From NCBI GenBank assembly GCA_963739085.1, contig CAVTZA010000018.1, positions 62,001 to 126,000 of the forward strand: a stretch of 64,000 nt of DNA, in the 5' to 3' direction. Below the pieces are notes generated by a model, which saw only the letters and a list, made by a program, of their open reading frames with translations, searched no databases and was not told the origin of the DNA. Positions 38,659 through 47,460 of the stretch are shown here, one piece after another. How positions within the stretch are numbered: the stretch's first letter is position 1; the number at the start of each line of letters is the position of its first letter. The stretch comes from DATFQE01 sp963739085 (GTDB lineage Bacteria > Actinomycetota > Thermoleophilia > Gaiellales > Gaiellaceae). A program made the position numbers and the translations under genes.

Positions 38659-39084
38659 CTAAGGACGCTGTCCAGCCGTATCGGGAAGCGCGATCACCTC
38701 GATGCGCTCGAACCGAGCAACCTCCGCGACGACGGGATCAGCGGTAGCGACGGCGTCATCCGGGCCGGCCGCTGCAAGCAGAAAGCAGTCCGCGATGGAC
38801 AGCGGACTGAGGCGCCTGTCGTAGTGGCGCGCCCGCAGGTCGGCGGAACGCCAGGCCTGCGGCTGTGAAGGCGGGACGACAGAGATCTCGTCGAGGAGCG
38901 GTTCGGTTATCTCGCGCAGGTCCTGTTCCGGTAGGTCGTGGACGCGGCGGGCGACATCGACGGCCTCGGCGAGGTTGATCGTCGTGAGACCGCATCGGTC
39001 GGCGCGGAGGAGCCTTTCGACTTCGCCGGCGGCCGGTTCGTCCGCGACGAAGGCCACCAGGGCATAGGCGTCGAGAAAGGTCAC
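38659..39084 (-). CDS. PIN-domain ribonuclease toxin (VapC family)
   Basis: A 141-residue PIN domain: first acidic residue in MTFLDAYALVAFVADEP (Asp5), then NLAEAVDVARR (Glu), LSIADCFLLAAA (Asp) and VATADPVVAEVAR (Asp), the four-acid metal site. Such toxins cleave tRNA or rRNA and are held inactive by a partner. Its ATG overlaps the AbrB-like gene by 4 bases, typical of VapBC. Whether the pair is active is not shown by sequence alone. Confidence 0.88.
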   Translation of the reverse strand: MTFLDAYALVAFVADEPAAGEVERLLRADRCGLTTINLAEAVDVARRVHDLPEQDLREITEPLLDEISVVPPSQPQAWRSADLRARHYDRRLSPLSIADCFLLAAAGPDDAVATADPVVAEVARFERIEVIALPDTAGQRP

Positions 39085-39320
39085 CGAAGGCGGCGACGTT
39101 CGGCGGCCTCCTCGTCACGTCGCGCCCGCTCGCGCAGTCCGGCCGAGCTGATGCGGCCCTTGAGAGCACCACGAGCGGCCGCGATCGGATCCTCTGGCAA
39201 GGGTCGAACGACGAGCCGGTCACCGAGATCCTCGAGAGCGACGACGCTCGTCCCCCAGCGCCGGCGAACGCTCGCCGGTACTGAGATTTGGCCACCCGCA
39301 GTGATTTTTGCTTTCTTCAT
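39081..39320 (-). CDS. AbrB-type antitoxin (VapB family)
   Basis: A 79-residue protein whose N-terminus MKKAKITAGGQISVPASVRRRWG is a swapped-hairpin AbrB DNA-binding domain (in pieces: KITAGGQISVPASV). The C-terminus (ARGALKGRISSAGLRERARRDEEAAERRRL) is charged and helical, as expected for toxin binding. ATG at 39318-39320; an upstream GTG (39330-39332) would add 4 residues. It precedes and overlaps the PIN gene. Confidence 0.85.
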   Translation of the reverse strand: MKKAKITAGGQISVPASVRRRWGTSVVALEDLGDRLVVRPLPEDPIAAARGALKGRISSAGLRERARRDEEAAERRRLR

Positions 39321-39372
39321 GATTGGCAACACTCTACACGATCTAACCCACCGGCTGTGTGCTCGGGGCTGC

Positions 39373-39774
39373 TCAGGGGCGCAACCAGCCGTCGTAGGGC
39401 GGCTCGCGGCGTTCGACCTGGTTCCAGTAGTCGCGGTGGTCGACGACCAGGCCGCCGGCGTCGAAGCGGAGGAACGACGAGCCCGCGAGCGTGAGCGGGA
39501 CGCCGTCCTCGACCCAACTCGCCCACCACTCCACCGCGGCCCGATCGCCGTCGACGACCGGCTCGCCGAAGCGGCACTCGATCTCCTGCTCGACCCCGAA
39601 CTCCCGCTCGAGGTAGCCCCGGACCCCGGCGAGGCCCTCGTCGGGGTCGCGGAACGCCAGCGCCCGGTACGGGACCGAATCCGCGTAGAGCGCGACGATC
39701 GCCTCGGCGTCCCGCTCCGGCCACGCCCGCTGCCAGGTGTCCCTCCAGCGACGTGCGGCAGCCTGGGTGTCCAC
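39373..39774 (-). CDS. NTF2/SnoaL-like protein
   Basis: A 133-residue cone-shaped alpha+beta fold protein. The opening helix RRWRDTWQRAWPERDAEAIVALYADSVPYR, then FRDPDEGLAGVRGYLEREFG and AAVEWWASWVEDG are typical of SnoaL-like domains, which bind small hydrophobic ligands or act as isomerases. No catalytic residues can be named with confidence. It is 7 bases after upp on the same strand. Confidence 0.75.
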   Translation of the reverse strand: MDTQAAARRWRDTWQRAWPERDAEAIVALYADSVPYRALAFRDPDEGLAGVRGYLEREFGVEQEIECRFGEPVVDGDRAAVEWWASWVEDGVPLTLAGSSFLRFDAGGLVVDHRDYWNQVERREPPYDGWLRP

Positions 39775-39781
39775 GAGCGGC

Positions 39782-40378
39782 CTAGCGGGTGCCGTACAGC
39801 CGGTCGCCCGCGTCGCCGAGGCCGGGCACGATGTAGCCCTTCTCGTTCAGCCCGCGGTCGATCGCGGCGGTGACGATGCGGACGTCCGGGTGCTCGGCCA
39901 GCACGCGCTCGATCCCCTCGGGGGCCGAGACCAGCGTCACGAGGATGACCGACCTCGCGCCGGCGTCCTTGACCCTCCCGATCGCCGCCGCGCTCGAGTT
40001 GCCGGTCGCGAGCATCGGGTCGAGCACGATCGCGTCGCGGTCGGCGAGGTCGGTCGGCAGCTTGACGTAGTACTCGACGGGCTCGAGCGTCTCCTCGTCC
40101 CGGTAGAGCCCGATGAAGCCGACACGCGCGCCCGAGACGAGCGAGAGGACGCCGTCGAGCATGCCCATCCCCGCGCGCAGCACCGGGCAGACCGCCACCT
40201 TCTTGCCCGAGATCCGCTGGACGACGGTCCTCTCGAGCGGGGTCTCGATCTCGACGTCCTCGGTCGGGAAGTCCTTGGTCGCCTCGTAGGTGAGGAGGAG
40301 CGTGACCTCGTTCGCGATCTTCCGGAAGTGGACGGTGGGCGTGTCCTGCTCGCGAAGGTAGGAGAGCTTGTGCTGCAC
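39782..40378 (-). CDS. upp: Uracil phosphoribosyltransferase
   Basis: Salvages uracil to UMP with PRPP. Family motifs are QHKLSYLREQDTPTVHFRKI at the start, PVLRAGMGMLDG, the PRPP loop VLDPMLATGNSSAAAI (13-residue type) and IDRGLNEKGYIVPGLGDAGDRLYGTR at the end. From the GTG at 40376-40378 it has 198 residues, about 10 short at the N-terminus compared with known enzymes. The missing VIEVNALQL segment is found just upstream in another frame, so one extra base near 40379 is suspected. It lies 52 bases after glyA. Confidence 0.93.
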   Translation of the reverse strand: MQHKLSYLREQDTPTVHFRKIANEVTLLLTYEATKDFPTEDVEIETPLERTVVQRISGKKVAVCPVLRAGMGMLDGVLSLVSGARVGFIGLYRDEETLEPVEYYVKLPTDLADRDAIVLDPMLATGNSSAAAIGRVKDAGARSVILVTLVSAPEGIERVLAEHPDVRIVTAAIDRGLNEKGYIVPGLGDAGDRLYGTR

Positions 40379-40430
40379 GCAGCTGGAGTGCGTTGACCTC
40401 GATGACCTGCTCGCGTCGCCACCGCCACGG

Positions 40431-41735
40431 CTAGCCTGACTCGTAGGTGGTGTAGCCGCGGAAACCGGGATACAGCGGTCGGCGCTCGCAGAGCGCCTCG
40501 GCCCGACCCTTCAGCGCGGCAAGGTCGGGCGAGTCGCCCAGAGCCCCGACGATGATCCGCCCGACCTCGCGGAAATCCTCCTCGTCGAAGCCGCGCATTG
40601 TCGCGGCCGGGGTTCCGATCCGCACGCCCGACGCGATCGTCGGCGGGCGCTCGTCGAAGGGCACCGTATTGCGGTTCACCGTCACGGCCACCTCGTGGAG
40701 GCGTTCCTCCGCGTCCTTACCGGTCCAGTCCGTGCTCCGGAGATCGAGCTGGAGCAGGTGCGTGTCGGTGCCGCCCGTCAGCACGTCGAGGCCGCCGTCC
40801 TGGAGCGTGGTCGAAAGCGTGTCGGCGTTGGCGCGAACCTGGCCCTGGTAGTCGCGGAAGGCCTCGGTCGCCGCGATCCGGAAGCACGCTGCCTTCGCGG
40901 CGATCGTGTGCATCAGCGGGCCTCCCTGCTCGCCCGGGAAGATCGCGCGGTCGACCGCTTTCGCGTGCTCCTCCTTGCAGAGGATGAAGCCGGCTCGGGG
41001 GCCCGCGAGGGTCTTGTGCGTCGTCGAGGTGACGAAGTCGCAATGCGGGACGGGGCTCGGGTGCAGCCCGGCGGCGACGAGCCCGGCGAAGTGCGCCATG
41101 TCGCAGAGCAGCAGCGCTCCGACCTCGTCGGCGATCTCACGGAACTTGTCCGCCTCCACCGTCCGCGGGTATGCCGAGCCGCCGCAGATGATCAGCTTGG
41201 GACGGTGCTCCTTGGCCAGGGCGAGCACCTCGTCGTAGTCGACGACGTTGGTCTCGCGCGAGACGCCGTAGTGGGCGATCGTGTAGAGGCGGCCGGAGAA
41301 GTTGACCTTGAGCCCGTGCGTCAGGTGGCCGCCGTGCGAGAGCTCGAGCGAGAGGATCGTGTCGCCCGGCTGCAGCGCGGCGAAGTAGACGGCCATGTTC
41401 GTCTGGGCGCCCGCGTGCGGCTGGACGTTGGCGTGCTCGGCGCCGAAGAGCTCCTTGGCCCGGTCGATCGCGAGCTGCTCGATCTCGTCGACGACCTCGC
41501 AGCCGCCGTAGTAGCGGCGGCCCGGATAGCCCTCGGCGTACTTGTTCGTCGGGACCGACCCGACCGCCTCGAGGATGCTCGGCCAGGTGAAGTTCTCGGA
41601 GGCGATCAGCTCGATCTGGCCGCGCTGGCGATCGAGCTCGCGACCGATCAGCTCGGCGATCTCCGGATCGAGCTCGGCGAGCCCCGCGCGCCGCAGCTGC
41701 TCGATGGTCTCCTGCACAACCGCCATCCCCGGCAT
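40431..41735 (-). CDS. glyA: Serine hydroxymethyltransferase
   Basis: PLP enzyme interconverting serine and glycine with formation of methylenetetrahydrofolate, the source of one-carbon units for MetH. The 434-residue protein has LIASENFTWPSILEAVGS, KYAEGYPGRRYYGG, CDMAHFAGLVAAG and the PLP-lysine motif TSTTHKTLAGPRAGFI. The ATG at 41735 is used; a second ATG 3 codons on has GGGG before it. It belongs to the conserved run prfA-prmC-(hydrolase)-tsaC-glyA-upp. Confidence 0.96.
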   Translation of the reverse strand: MPGMAVVQETIEQLRRAGLAELDPEIAELIGRELDRQRGQIELIASENFTWPSILEAVGSVPTNKYAEGYPGRRYYGGCEVVDEIEQLAIDRAKELFGAEHANVQPHAGAQTNMAVYFAALQPGDTILSLELSHGGHLTHGLKVNFSGRLYTIAHYGVSRETNVVDYDEVLALAKEHRPKLIICGGSAYPRTVEADKFREIADEVGALLLCDMAHFAGLVAAGLHPSPVPHCDFVTSTTHKTLAGPRAGFILCKEEHAKAVDRAIFPGEQGGPLMHTIAAKAACFRIAATEAFRDYQGQVRANADTLSTTLQDGGLDVLTGGTDTHLLQLDLRSTDWTGKDAEERLHEVAVTVNRNTVPFDERPPTIASGVRIGTPAATMRGFDEEDFREVGRIIVGALGDSPDLAALKGRAEALCERRPLYPGFRGYTTYESG

Positions 41736-41792
41736 CGTACTCGGAGCCGTGGCCCGCGTCCGATAGGCGGTTCGTCTACGCCGGCGGCCGCG

Positions 41793-42413
41793 TCAGGGAC
41801 GTGGGCTCGGCCCCGTGCGTACGAGCTCGCTGACCCGCTCCAGCGCTTCGGCGGCGGGCACGGCTCCTTCGCGCAGGACGACCGGCTCGTCGACGGTGAA
41901 GTCGATCGCTGTCGACGCAGTCCCGGGCAGGACGCCGCCGTCGACGAGGACGGCCACGCCGTCGCGCAGCTCCGCGGGCACCTCGTCGAGGCTGCGGGGA
42001 TCCGGCCCGCCGTGCAGGTTGGCGCTCGTCGCCGCGACCGCGCCGACGCGCCCAAGTACCTGCTCCGCCGGGCCCTCCAGTTCGGGCACGCGTACCCCGA
42101 TGGTGTCGGGCCGCGCCCCGCTGAGCCAGGGATAGCGCCGCGCCGGGTTCGGCAGCACGAGCGTGTACGGGCCCGGCAGCAGGGCGCGGATGATCGAGCC
42201 CGAGCGCCCGAAGAGCTCGGGCACGCAGTCGAACAGGACCTCGATGCTCGAGGCGACCAGCGCGATCGGCTGGGACTCGTCGCGCCCCTTCAGTCGGGAC
42301 AGCTGCCTGACAGGTTCGCCGTGGTACGGCGTCGTGCAGAGCCCGTAGACCGTGTCCGTCGGGAGCACCACGGGCTTCCCCGCGCGGATCGCCTCGACGG
42401 CTTCCTCGATCAC
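41793..42413 (-). CDS. tsaC: L-threonylcarbamoyladenylate synthase (Sua5/YrdC family)
   Basis: Makes the threonylcarbamoyl-AMP used for the t6A modification of ANN-decoding tRNAs. The 206-residue YrdC domain shows VLPTDTVYGLCTTPYHGE near the N-terminus, KGRDESQPIALV, GPYTLVLPN and TSANLHGGPDPRSLDEV. It has the single-domain length, without the C-terminal Sua5 domain. ATG overlaps the hydrolase stop by 4 bases. Confidence 0.92.
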   Translation of the reverse strand: MIEEAVEAIRAGKPVVLPTDTVYGLCTTPYHGEPVRQLSRLKGRDESQPIALVASSIEVLFDCVPELFGRSGSIIRALLPGPYTLVLPNPARRYPWLSGARPDTIGVRVPELEGPAEQVLGRVGAVAATSANLHGGPDPRSLDEVPAELRDGVAVLVDGGVLPGTASTAIDFTVDEPVVLREGAVPAAEALERVSELVRTGPSPRP

Positions 42414-43273
42414 GCGGACACCTCCAGGAAGCGGAGAACCGAGGCGCGGAACCGGTCCGGCGCCTCTACGAAGATGAAGTGCCCGGTGTCGGGGAAGATC
42501 TCGAGCTCGGCGCCCGCGACGGCGTTCGCCAGCTCGCGGGCGCAGACCGGGCCGGTGATGAAGTCCTCGTCGCCGGCCAGTACGAGCGTGGGCGCGTCGA
42601 CGAGCGCGAGGTCCGAGCGGTAATCGAATGTCCGCAGGATCTCCGCGTTGAACAGGAGCAGCGGATCCGGGTTCGGCACCTCGACGCGCAGCGTGTCGAG
42701 GTAGGACGCTTCGGCGTCACCGTAGTGCGCGAAGTAGAAGCGGAACTCGCGGAAGGCGAGCTCGGCGAGCTCCTCGGCGCTCGAGTACTCGCCGGCGCCC
42801 TCGGCCTCGAGGGCCGCGAGCGCGTCCTCGTACCAGTGCTGATCGGCACGCTTCTCGATCCCCGCTTGCATCGCCGCCTCCTGCTCCTCGGCGAAGCGTG
42901 CAGCCGTGCTGGCGAGGATGAGGCGCTCGACCCGGCCCGGGTGGCGGGCAGCGTAGGCCAGCGCGACCATGCCGCCGTGCGAATGGCCGAACAGGTTGAT
43001 GCGCTCCAGGCCGAGGTGTCGGCGCAGATCCTCGACGTCGTCGACGTAGTCGGCGAACCGGTACGCCCTGCGGTCGGCGGGAGCGTCCGAGCCGTCCGTC
43101 CCGCGCGGCTGCAGCAGGACGAGCCGGAGGTGGGCGTCGAGCCCGGCGAGCTCTCCGAAGTAGAGCGACGAGAAGCCCGGGCCGCCGGGGTGGCAGACGA
43201 GCGTCGGGCCGTCGGTGCCGACCACCTCGTACGCGAGCGCCCGACCATCCGCGGTGGTGAACGACGCGCTCAC
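42410..43273 (-). CDS. Alpha/beta hydrolase of the proline iminopeptidase-like group
   Basis: A 287-residue alpha/beta hydrolase: oxyanion motif HPGGPGFSS (variant of HGGPG), nucleophile elbow FGHSHGGMVAL with the Ser, catalytic Asp region LAGDEDFITG and His in FPDTGHFIFVEAP. The HGGPG-like motif links it to peptidases of family S33. It lies between prmC and tsaC with 4-base overlaps on both sides, so it is co-translated with translation-factor genes, though a functional link is not evident. Confidence 0.88.
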   Translation of the reverse strand: MSASFTTADGRALAYEVVGTDGPTLVCHPGGPGFSSLYFGELAGLDAHLRLVLLQPRGTDGSDAPADRRAYRFADYVDDVEDLRRHLGLERINLFGHSHGGMVALAYAARHPGRVERLILASTAARFAEEQEAAMQAGIEKRADQHWYEDALAALEAEGAGEYSSAEELAELAFREFRFYFAHYGDAEASYLDTLRVEVPNPDPLLLFNAEILRTFDYRSDLALVDAPTLVLAGDEDFITGPVCARELANAVAGAELEIFPDTGHFIFVEAPDRFRASVLRFLEVSA

Positions 43274-44097
43274 CTGCGCCCTTCGACGACGCGCTCACGC
43301 CCGGCCAAGTCGCGCGTGATCGTAACGTCCTCGTAGCCCAGCCCCCGCAGTATCTCGGCCAGTTCTCCGGCCTGCCCGTCGCCGGCCTCGAGCACGACCC
43401 AGCCGCCGGCCGCGAGCGCAGTCTGCGCGTCGCGGGCGATCGTCTCGGCCACGTCGGAGCCGACGAGCGCGGCGCGCGGCTCGTACAGGCGGATCTCCGG
43501 CTGGAGCCGCTCCCAGTCTTCGGCGCGGACGTACGGCGGGTTGGAGACGACGAGTTCGAACGGGCCGTGCTGGCCCGCGAGCAGGTCGCCGTGGACGAGG
43601 CGGACGCGGCCGTCGACGCCGACCCGCTCGCGATTCTGCTCGGCGAGGGCGAGCGCGGCCTCAGAGCTGTCGACCCCGACGACCCGGGCGCCCGTGTGCT
43701 CGACGGCGATCGAGAGGGCGATGGCGCCGGAGCCCACGCCCACGTCGAGCACGCGCGGGTGCGCGAGCGGGTCGATCAGCTCCAGGCAGCGCTCGACGAC
43801 GACCTCCGTCTCCGGCCGGGGCACGAGCACGCGGGCGTCGACCCTCAGCGTCAGGCCCCGGAAGCCCCACTCGCCGAGCACGTAGGCGAGCGGCTCGCGC
43901 CGCGCCCGTCGCTCGACCGCCGCGGACAAGGCCCGCTGCTCGTCGTGGGAGAGCTCGCGGGTGCGCTCGAGCTGGAGCTCGGTGCGCGTGCAGCCGAGCA
44001 CGTGCGCGAGCAGCCACTCGGCGTCCACCGACGGCGTGTCGACGTCCGCCGCGCTCAGCTTCGACGCGGCCTGGTCGAGCGCGTCGCCGACGGTCAC
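43270..44097 (-). CDS. prmC: Peptide chain release factor N5-glutamine methyltransferase
   Basis: Methylates the glutamine of the GGQ loop in release factors RF1 and RF2. The 275-residue protein has the helical N-terminal domain (about 1-75) and a SAM-binding Rossmann domain with VLDVGVGSGAIALSIA, and the catalytic NPPY motif (VVSNPPYVRAED). GTG at 44095-44097 overlaps the prfA stop, so the enzyme is made directly after its substrate. Confidence 0.95.
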   Translation of the reverse strand: MTVGDALDQAASKLSAADVDTPSVDAEWLLAHVLGCTRTELQLERTRELSHDEQRALSAAVERRARREPLAYVLGEWGFRGLTLRVDARVLVPRPETEVVVERCLELIDPLAHPRVLDVGVGSGAIALSIAVEHTGARVVGVDSSEAALALAEQNRERVGVDGRVRLVHGDLLAGQHGPFELVVSNPPYVRAEDWERLQPEIRLYEPRAALVGSDVAETIARDAQTALAAGGWVVLEAGDGQAGELAEILRGLGYEDVTITRDLAGRERVVEGRR

Positions 44098-45143
44098 GCC
44101 GTCGCCGACTCGAGCGCCCGGCGCCGGTCCTCGGCGGTGAGGGCCTCCGTGAGCTCGTCGAGCGATCCCTCGAGCACGGCGTCGAGCTTGTGCAGCGTCA
44201 GCTTGATCCGGTGGTCGGTGACGCGGTTCTCTGGGAAGTTGTACGTACGGATCTTCTCGGCCCGCGAGCCTGACCCGATCTGGGAGAGCCTGGCCGCTGC
44301 GGCCTCGGCCTGTTGCTTCGCGCGCTCCTGCTCGTACAGGCGGGCACGCAGGACGCGCAGCGCCTTGGCGCGGTTCTGGATCTGCGACTTCTCGTCCTGC
44401 ATCGACACGACCAGGCCGGTCGGCAAGTGTGTGATCCGCACGGCCGAGTCGGTCGTGTTCACGCTCTGGCCGCCGGGGCCGGTGGAGCGGTAGACGTCGA
44501 TCTTGAGGTCGTTCGGGTCGATCTCGACCTCGACCTCCTCGGCCTCGGGCATCACGGCCACGGTCGCCGTCGAGGTGTGGATCCGGCCTTGGGACTCGGT
44601 CACGGGCACGCGCTGGACGCGGTGCGTGCCGCCCTCCCACTTGAAGACGGAGTACGCGCCGTCGCCCTTGACCGCGAAGGTGACCTCCTTGAAGCCGCCC
44701 TCCTCGTTCGGGCTCGCGGACAGCTGCTCGAACTTGAAGCCGCGGCGCTCCGCATAGCGCGTGAGCATGCGGAAGAGGGCGCCGGCCCAGAGTGCCGCCT
44801 CGTCGCCGCCGACCCCTTGGCGGATCTCGACGATCACGTCCTTGCGGTCGGCGGGGTCGGACTCGACCAGCGCCAGCTTGAGCTCCTCCTCGAGCCGCTC
44901 GCGCCGCTCCTCCAGCTCGGGCAGCAGCTCGCGGAGGTCGGCGTCGGCGCGCGCGGCCTCGGTGTCGTTCGCGACCTCGCGCCACTCCTGCGCCAGCTTG
45001 AACGGGCCCTCCAGCTCTTTCAGCCGACGGCCGACCTCGGCCGCCTCACGATGGTCGTTGAAGACGGCAGGGTCGGACATCCGCTCCTGCGTCTCGCGGT
45101 AGGAGCGGTCGAGCTCGTCGACGAGGTTTTCGATCGCGGCCAT
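44094..45143 (-). CDS. prfA: Peptide chain release factor 1
   Basis: Recognises UAA and UAG stop codons and triggers release. The 349-residue protein has the RF1-specific PxT recognition motif as RVPVTESQGRIHTST, and the catalytic loop STGPGGQSVNTTDSAVRI with GGQ. The helical N-terminal domain and RNRAKALRVLRARL-type region are normal. The ATG at 45141-45143 is used, as upstream sequence enters the structured element at 45171-45336. A window start so close to that element means its leader is only about 27 bases unless it is transcribed through it. Confidence 0.96.
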   Translation of the reverse strand: MAAIENLVDELDRSYRETQERMSDPAVFNDHREAAEVGRRLKELEGPFKLAQEWREVANDTEAARADADLRELLPELEERRERLEEELKLALVESDPADRKDVIVEIRQGVGGDEAALWAGALFRMLTRYAERRGFKFEQLSASPNEEGGFKEVTFAVKGDGAYSVFKWEGGTHRVQRVPVTESQGRIHTSTATVAVMPEAEEVEVEIDPNDLKIDVYRSTGPGGQSVNTTDSAVRITHLPTGLVVSMQDEKSQIQNRAKALRVLRARLYEQERAKQQAEAAAARLSQIGSGSRAEKIRTYNFPENRVTDHRIKLTLHKLDAVLEGSLDELTEALTAEDRRRALESATA

Positions 45144-45170
45144 GACGGCCGCAATCGTAGCCCCGGGCCT

Positions 45171-45336
45171 AGGAGGGTCTGGCGGAATCTCGCTCGTTGC
45201 CGGGGTGCGATGGTCGTTCCGAGGCAAGGACGCAGGGAGCCTTCGTATGCGGAGCTATACGGGGGCGACCGAGGACGCGGCCTCGGGGCGAGCAGCGCGG
45301 CCCGGCGACACAGCCGATATTTCGCCAGGCCCTCCT
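45171..45336 (+). ncRNA. Dispersed structured RNA element, copy 3
   Basis: A 166-nt element between prfA and the OsmC gene. Bases 45171-45188 pair with 45319-45336 (18 bp, no mismatch, two G.U on the + strand). Inner stems: 45196-45204 with 45301-45309, where UU/GA replaces the UC/GG of copies 1 and 2, and 45212-45220 with 45262-45270 (9 bp). A small hairpin lies at 45244-45261. The unpaired core 45221-45243 holds GAGGCAAGGACGCAGGGAG, the best-conserved part. It ends 2 bases from the OsmC stop. Function unknown. Confidence 0.7.
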
Positions 45337-45338
45337 AA

Positions 45339-45773
45339 TTACGTGTCGAAGGCCACGTCGAGGGTGAGCTCGACGTTGCCCTTGAGCGCGCCCGAGACCG
45401 GGCAGGCTTCCTTCGCGCCCTCCGCCGCCTCCGCGAAGAAGACGCCGTCGATGCCCGGCACGCGTCCGCGCACGGTGAGCGCCGACTTCGTGATCCCGGT
45501 GCCGGGGACGAACGTGACCGTCGCCGAGGTCTCGAGGCGCTCGGGCGGATTGCCCGCCTGTGCCAGCGCATGCGAAAGCGCCATCGCGAAGCACGCTGCG
45601 TGCGCCGCCGCGATCAGCTCCTCCGGGCTCGTCCTCCCGTCGGGACTCTCGGCCCGTGACGCCCACGTCACGGGCAGCTGCGGAAGCACGCCGCTGCCGG
45701 TGCTCGTGATCGTGCCGGAGCCCTCCATGAGGCTCCCCTCCCAGACTGCGTCTGCGCGGCGCTCGGTAGCCAT
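45339..45773 (-). CDS. OsmC/Ohr-family peroxiredoxin-like protein
   Basis: A 144-residue OsmC-fold protein that reduces organic hydroperoxides through two cysteines. The first is in AHAACFAMALSHALAQAG and the second in EGAKEACPVSGALKGNVEL, the typical spacing. The ending LDVAFDT is close to the family's. Closer to OsmC (SACPVSNAL-type) than to Ohr. It is probably monocistronic, with the structured element directly after its stop. Confidence 0.9.
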   Translation of the reverse strand: MATERRADAVWEGSLMEGSGTITSTGSGVLPQLPVTWASRAESPDGRTSPEELIAAAHAACFAMALSHALAQAGNPPERLETSATVTFVPGTGITKSALTVRGRVPGIDGVFFAEAAEGAKEACPVSGALKGNVELTLDVAFDT

Positions 45774-45804
45774 GTCCCCCTCCTCGTCGATTTGGGGGCT
45801 GAGG

Positions 45805-47409
45805 TTAACCGCGACCGAGGAGCAAGCCGAGCGGTACCTCCGTGCGGTTGCCCGACGAGTCGCGCGCGATCAGCGTCGTCTGCCAGGCGCCCGGCTTGGG
45901 GGAGAGCCGCATCGCGCCGCGGAGAGGCTTCTTGCCCAGCTGGATGACGCGGGCGTTGCCGTGCGGGCCGCCGACCAGGCGGAGCCGCAGGTCGAGCCAC
46001 GGCGTCTCGGCATCGTTGGCGCGCCAGATCAGGCGCTTGCCTGCGAGCCGCGCCGCGATCGCCGGCGGCACGGTGTCGCGCTTGACGGTTGCCGGCGGCA
46101 GCTCGATCTCCGTCGGGTTGCCCGCGAGGTCGACCGCGCGCACGCTCACGGGATAGGACCCGGGCGGCACCTTGCCCGGGAACACCTCGATCGTGCGCTT
46201 GCCGCGGCCGACGAGCAGCGTCCGCCGCACGGAGCCGACCTGGATCGTCACCCGCGAGATCTTCGAGAGCGTGAAGCTCACCTGCGCGTAGTCGCGGAAC
46301 CCGTCCAGCGGCCGCGGATAGGCGGGCGGGCCCGGGGCGCCCGGAGTCAGCTCGGGCGCCACGTCCTCGTAGGAGGCGAAGCGGTCGCCCCAGCCGGACC
46401 AGAAGATGTCTTTGTTGCGCGCGCCGATCCGCCTCAGCAGTGCGACGACGTAGCGCTGGTAGTCGAGCGTCGACTCGTTGCCGCCGAGGGAGTAGAGCGA
46501 CCAGGCGCCCGTGTCGAACTTGGGCAGGAGCGCCGCAGCGCTCGCGCGGAGCTGCGCGGCGACGTTGAGGCCTGCCGGGTCCTCCATCATCGCTCCGTAG
46601 TCCTCGAGCGAGACGAGCGCCTGCAGGTGGGCGTTCAGGACGGCGAGGTCGCTGAAGCTGTAGAGCCGGATCCACGCGCCCTGCGGGAGCGCCCGCACGA
46701 GCTTGCCGGGGATCGCGCGGAACGCCTTGCGTGCGGTCGTCGCGAAGACCGGGTCGCCGAGCTTGACCTGAGCGCGGGCGAACGCCTGCGCGGCGACCGC
46801 CTGCGCCATCCCCGAGGTCCAGGGCGGCTTGCCCGACCCGAACTGGAACTCGTACTCCCACGAGAGCGAGTCGCCCTTCGGCACCGCGCGCGCGACGAGC
46901 GCCTCGGCGAGCAGCCCGGCCTCGTCGAGCCGGTTCGCGCCGAGGTACGAGTTGAGTTTCGCGAAGTTGGCGAGCGGGTGAAACTGGAGGCCGTGGTTCG
47001 TGAAGGCGCGGTACACGACCCCTTCCTCGTCCTGCACGTCGCGCCCCGACGAGACCGTCCCGTGCGTGCCGAGGTACTGGGCGTTGAAGTCGAGCATCGA
47101 GAACAGCGTCAGCGCGCGCGGGCGGTTGTAGCTGCGCCACTGGGCGGAGACGTCGCGGATCACGCCCTCGAGCTCGCGCGCCCGCTGGCCGGACAGCTTC
47201 CCCCAGACCGAGTAGGCGCGCGTGAGCGTCGCGCGGTCGGTCGCGGCTGCGTCCGGGTCGAGGTAGCCGCGGGACACCGCCTCGTCGATGCCCTTCCTCG
47301 CGTTCGCGACCTCGACGCCGAGCTTCGGCGCCGATGACGCGCCCGGGGCGAGGACCGCGAGCGCGACCAGGAGAGCTCCCAGCTTGAGAGTGAGTCGCAT
47401 CACGTTCAT
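45805..47409 (-). CDS. Secreted D-glucuronyl C5-epimerase-like protein
   Basis: A 534-residue protein with a signal peptide (MNVMRLTLKLGALLVALAVLAPGASS, in two parts). The central region resembles the glucuronyl C5-epimerase C-terminal domain: alpha/alpha-barrel segments such as WEYEFQFGSGKPPWTSGMAQAVAAQAFARA, LNAHLQALVSLEDYGA, and WSLYSLGGN with the Tyr of the active site. The last 200 residues look like beta-sandwich (Ig/Big-type) domains (SYPVSVRAVDLAGNPTE, TTLIARDSSGNRTE). An enzyme of this kind would convert GlcA to IdoA in a polymer. Activity is not provable, and some family members are only binders. Confidence 0.75.
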   Translation of the reverse strand: MNVMRLTLKLGALLVALAVLAPGASSAPKLGVEVANARKGIDEAVSRGYLDPDAAATDRATLTRAYSVWGKLSGQRARELEGVIRDVSAQWRSYNRPRALTLFSMLDFNAQYLGTHGTVSSGRDVQDEEGVVYRAFTNHGLQFHPLANFAKLNSYLGANRLDEAGLLAEALVARAVPKGDSLSWEYEFQFGSGKPPWTSGMAQAVAAQAFARAQVKLGDPVFATTARKAFRAIPGKLVRALPQGAWIRLYSFSDLAVLNAHLQALVSLEDYGAMMEDPAGLNVAAQLRASAAALLPKFDTGAWSLYSLGGNESTLDYQRYVVALLRRIGARNKDIFWSGWGDRFASYEDVAPELTPGAPGPPAYPRPLDGFRDYAQVSFTLSKISRVTIQVGSVRRTLLVGRGKRTIEVFPGKVPPGSYPVSVRAVDLAGNPTEIELPPATVKRDTVPPAIAARLAGKRLIWRANDAETPWLDLRLRLVGGPHGNARVIQLGKKPLRGAMRLSPKPGAWQTTLIARDSSGNRTEVPLGLLLGRG

Positions 47410-47460
47410 GAGTGGGGACGAACGTGCCGCAAAAAGGTAGCGGCTTGCCGCCGCTCCTTA

